From Dethiobacter sp. (GTDB lineage Bacteria; Bacillota; Dethiobacteria; Dethiobacterales; Dethiobacteraceae), in contig DYEY01000054.1 in the NCBI GenBank assembly GCA_020725465.1, positions 1-64,000 on the forward strand: 64,000 nt of DNA, given 5' to 3'. A program made the position numbers and the translations under genes. A model generated the notes under the pieces. The model worked only from the letters and a program-made list of their open reading frames with translations, was not told the origin of the DNA and made no database searches. This document shows positions 63,819 through 64,000 of this stretch, in pieces (the stretch's first letter is position 1; each line of letters starts with the position of its first letter).

Positions 63819-64000
63819 ATGAAGGCAGAAAAATTTAAAATTAAACGCCGCACTTTTATGAAACTGGCACTGGGAACCGGCGCTGCTTTAAGCACCGGCC
63901 TGTCAGTTCCCAGGTTTGTGGAGGCTACTGATGAAATAGTTGAAGACTCTGAGAGGGAGGTTTTTACCTACTGCGCGGTTTGCAGCGGCGGATGCTCCAT
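63819..64000 (+). CDS. Tat-exported molybdopterin oxidoreductase, N-terminus (cut by window)
   Basis: The first 60 residues are visible. A twin-arginine signal (KRRTFMKLALGTGAALSTG) is followed by a Cys motif CAVCSGGCS, the start of the [4Fe-4S] domain of DMSO-reductase-family enzymes (C-x2-C-x3-C). ATG 63819 is one base after the TorD-like stop codon. The substrate (for example polysulfide, thiosulfate, arsenate or other) cannot be told from this part. Confidence 0.8.
   Translation, partial: MKAEKFKIKRRTFMKLALGTGAALSTGLSVPRFVEATDEIVEDSEREVFTYCAVCSGGCS

Overview
The window is a slice of a chromosome from an anaerobic, spore-forming, fairly high-GC member of the Clostridia. A Peptococcaceae/Desulfotomaculum-type organism is my best guess. 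The inference rests on spoVK, spoVS with a sigma-H-type promoter, a SpoIID-like protein, the SCIFF peptide and its maturase, a T-box leader, Gram-positive LexA boxes, a sodium-pumping decarboxylase module, a selenium-associated gene set, a rubrerythrin and RnfC/RnfD-like electron-transfer proteins. No tRNA, rRNA, CRISPR array or complete mobile element is visible.

Layout. 0-5.3 kb: a type III restriction-modification pair (res runs off the left edge; mod carries an AT-rich central domain). 5.4-7.3 kb: a leucine T-box and leuA. 7.2-8.5 kb: a divergent SOS pair, yneA-like and lexA, with LexA boxes sitting in both promoters. 8.7-12.2 kb: DUF502 protein, nth and copper ATPase copA, translationally overlapping. 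12.4-24.4 kb: glnA, ynbB, hflX, spoVK, hfq, miaA, mutL, mutS, miaB, all on the minus strand. 24.5-25.6 kb: a TetR regulator with its own operator, and a small unknown protein. 25.8-29.7 kb: a divergent selenium/sulfur set (LysR and cysteine desulfurase; YedE, short YedF, DUF3343). 29.8-32.4 kb: yggT, rubrerythrin, a HutP-like gene and dinB. 32.4-36.6 kb: SGNH hydrolase, VanW protein, OadB/biotin carrier/OadG. 36.8-43.7 kb: PHP phosphatase, dipeptidase, spoVS, ymdB, an unknown gene, rny and recA. 43.7-49.7 kb: thpR, a metallophosphoesterase, cinA, mnmA, a truncated yigZ and rarA. 49.7-51.3 kb: scfB and scfA. 51.5-59.6 kb: DUF1858 protein, a decayed GDT1-like gene, a TIGR04086 membrane protein, yajC, tgt, queA, SpoIID-like, DUF2905, queH, ruvB, ruvA, ruvC. 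59.8-64 kb: a DUF3786 protein, then rnfC-like, rnfD-like, a TorD-like chaperone and the start of a Tat-exported molybdo-oxidoreductase.

The minus-strand block from about 12 to 59 kb holds much of a gene set that is also grouped in Bacillus (recA, cinA, rny, ymdB, spoVS, miaB, mutS, mutL, miaA, hfq, spoVK, hflX, ynbB, glnA, lexA/yneA), so it is largely conserved chromosomal backbone. DNA damage control links several loci: LexA-type boxes lie at yneA, lexA, dinB and recA, with a weaker one at ruvC.

The best leads for undescribed biology are regulatory. The rny leader has a consensus promoter, an intrinsic terminator just before the gene, and a 5' segment able to pair with the terminator region, so it looks like an attenuator controlling RNase Y. 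Other leads are the RnfC/RnfD plus Mo-enzyme module cut by the right edge, a structured element beside oadB, and the mosaic target-recognition domain of the Mod methyltransferase.
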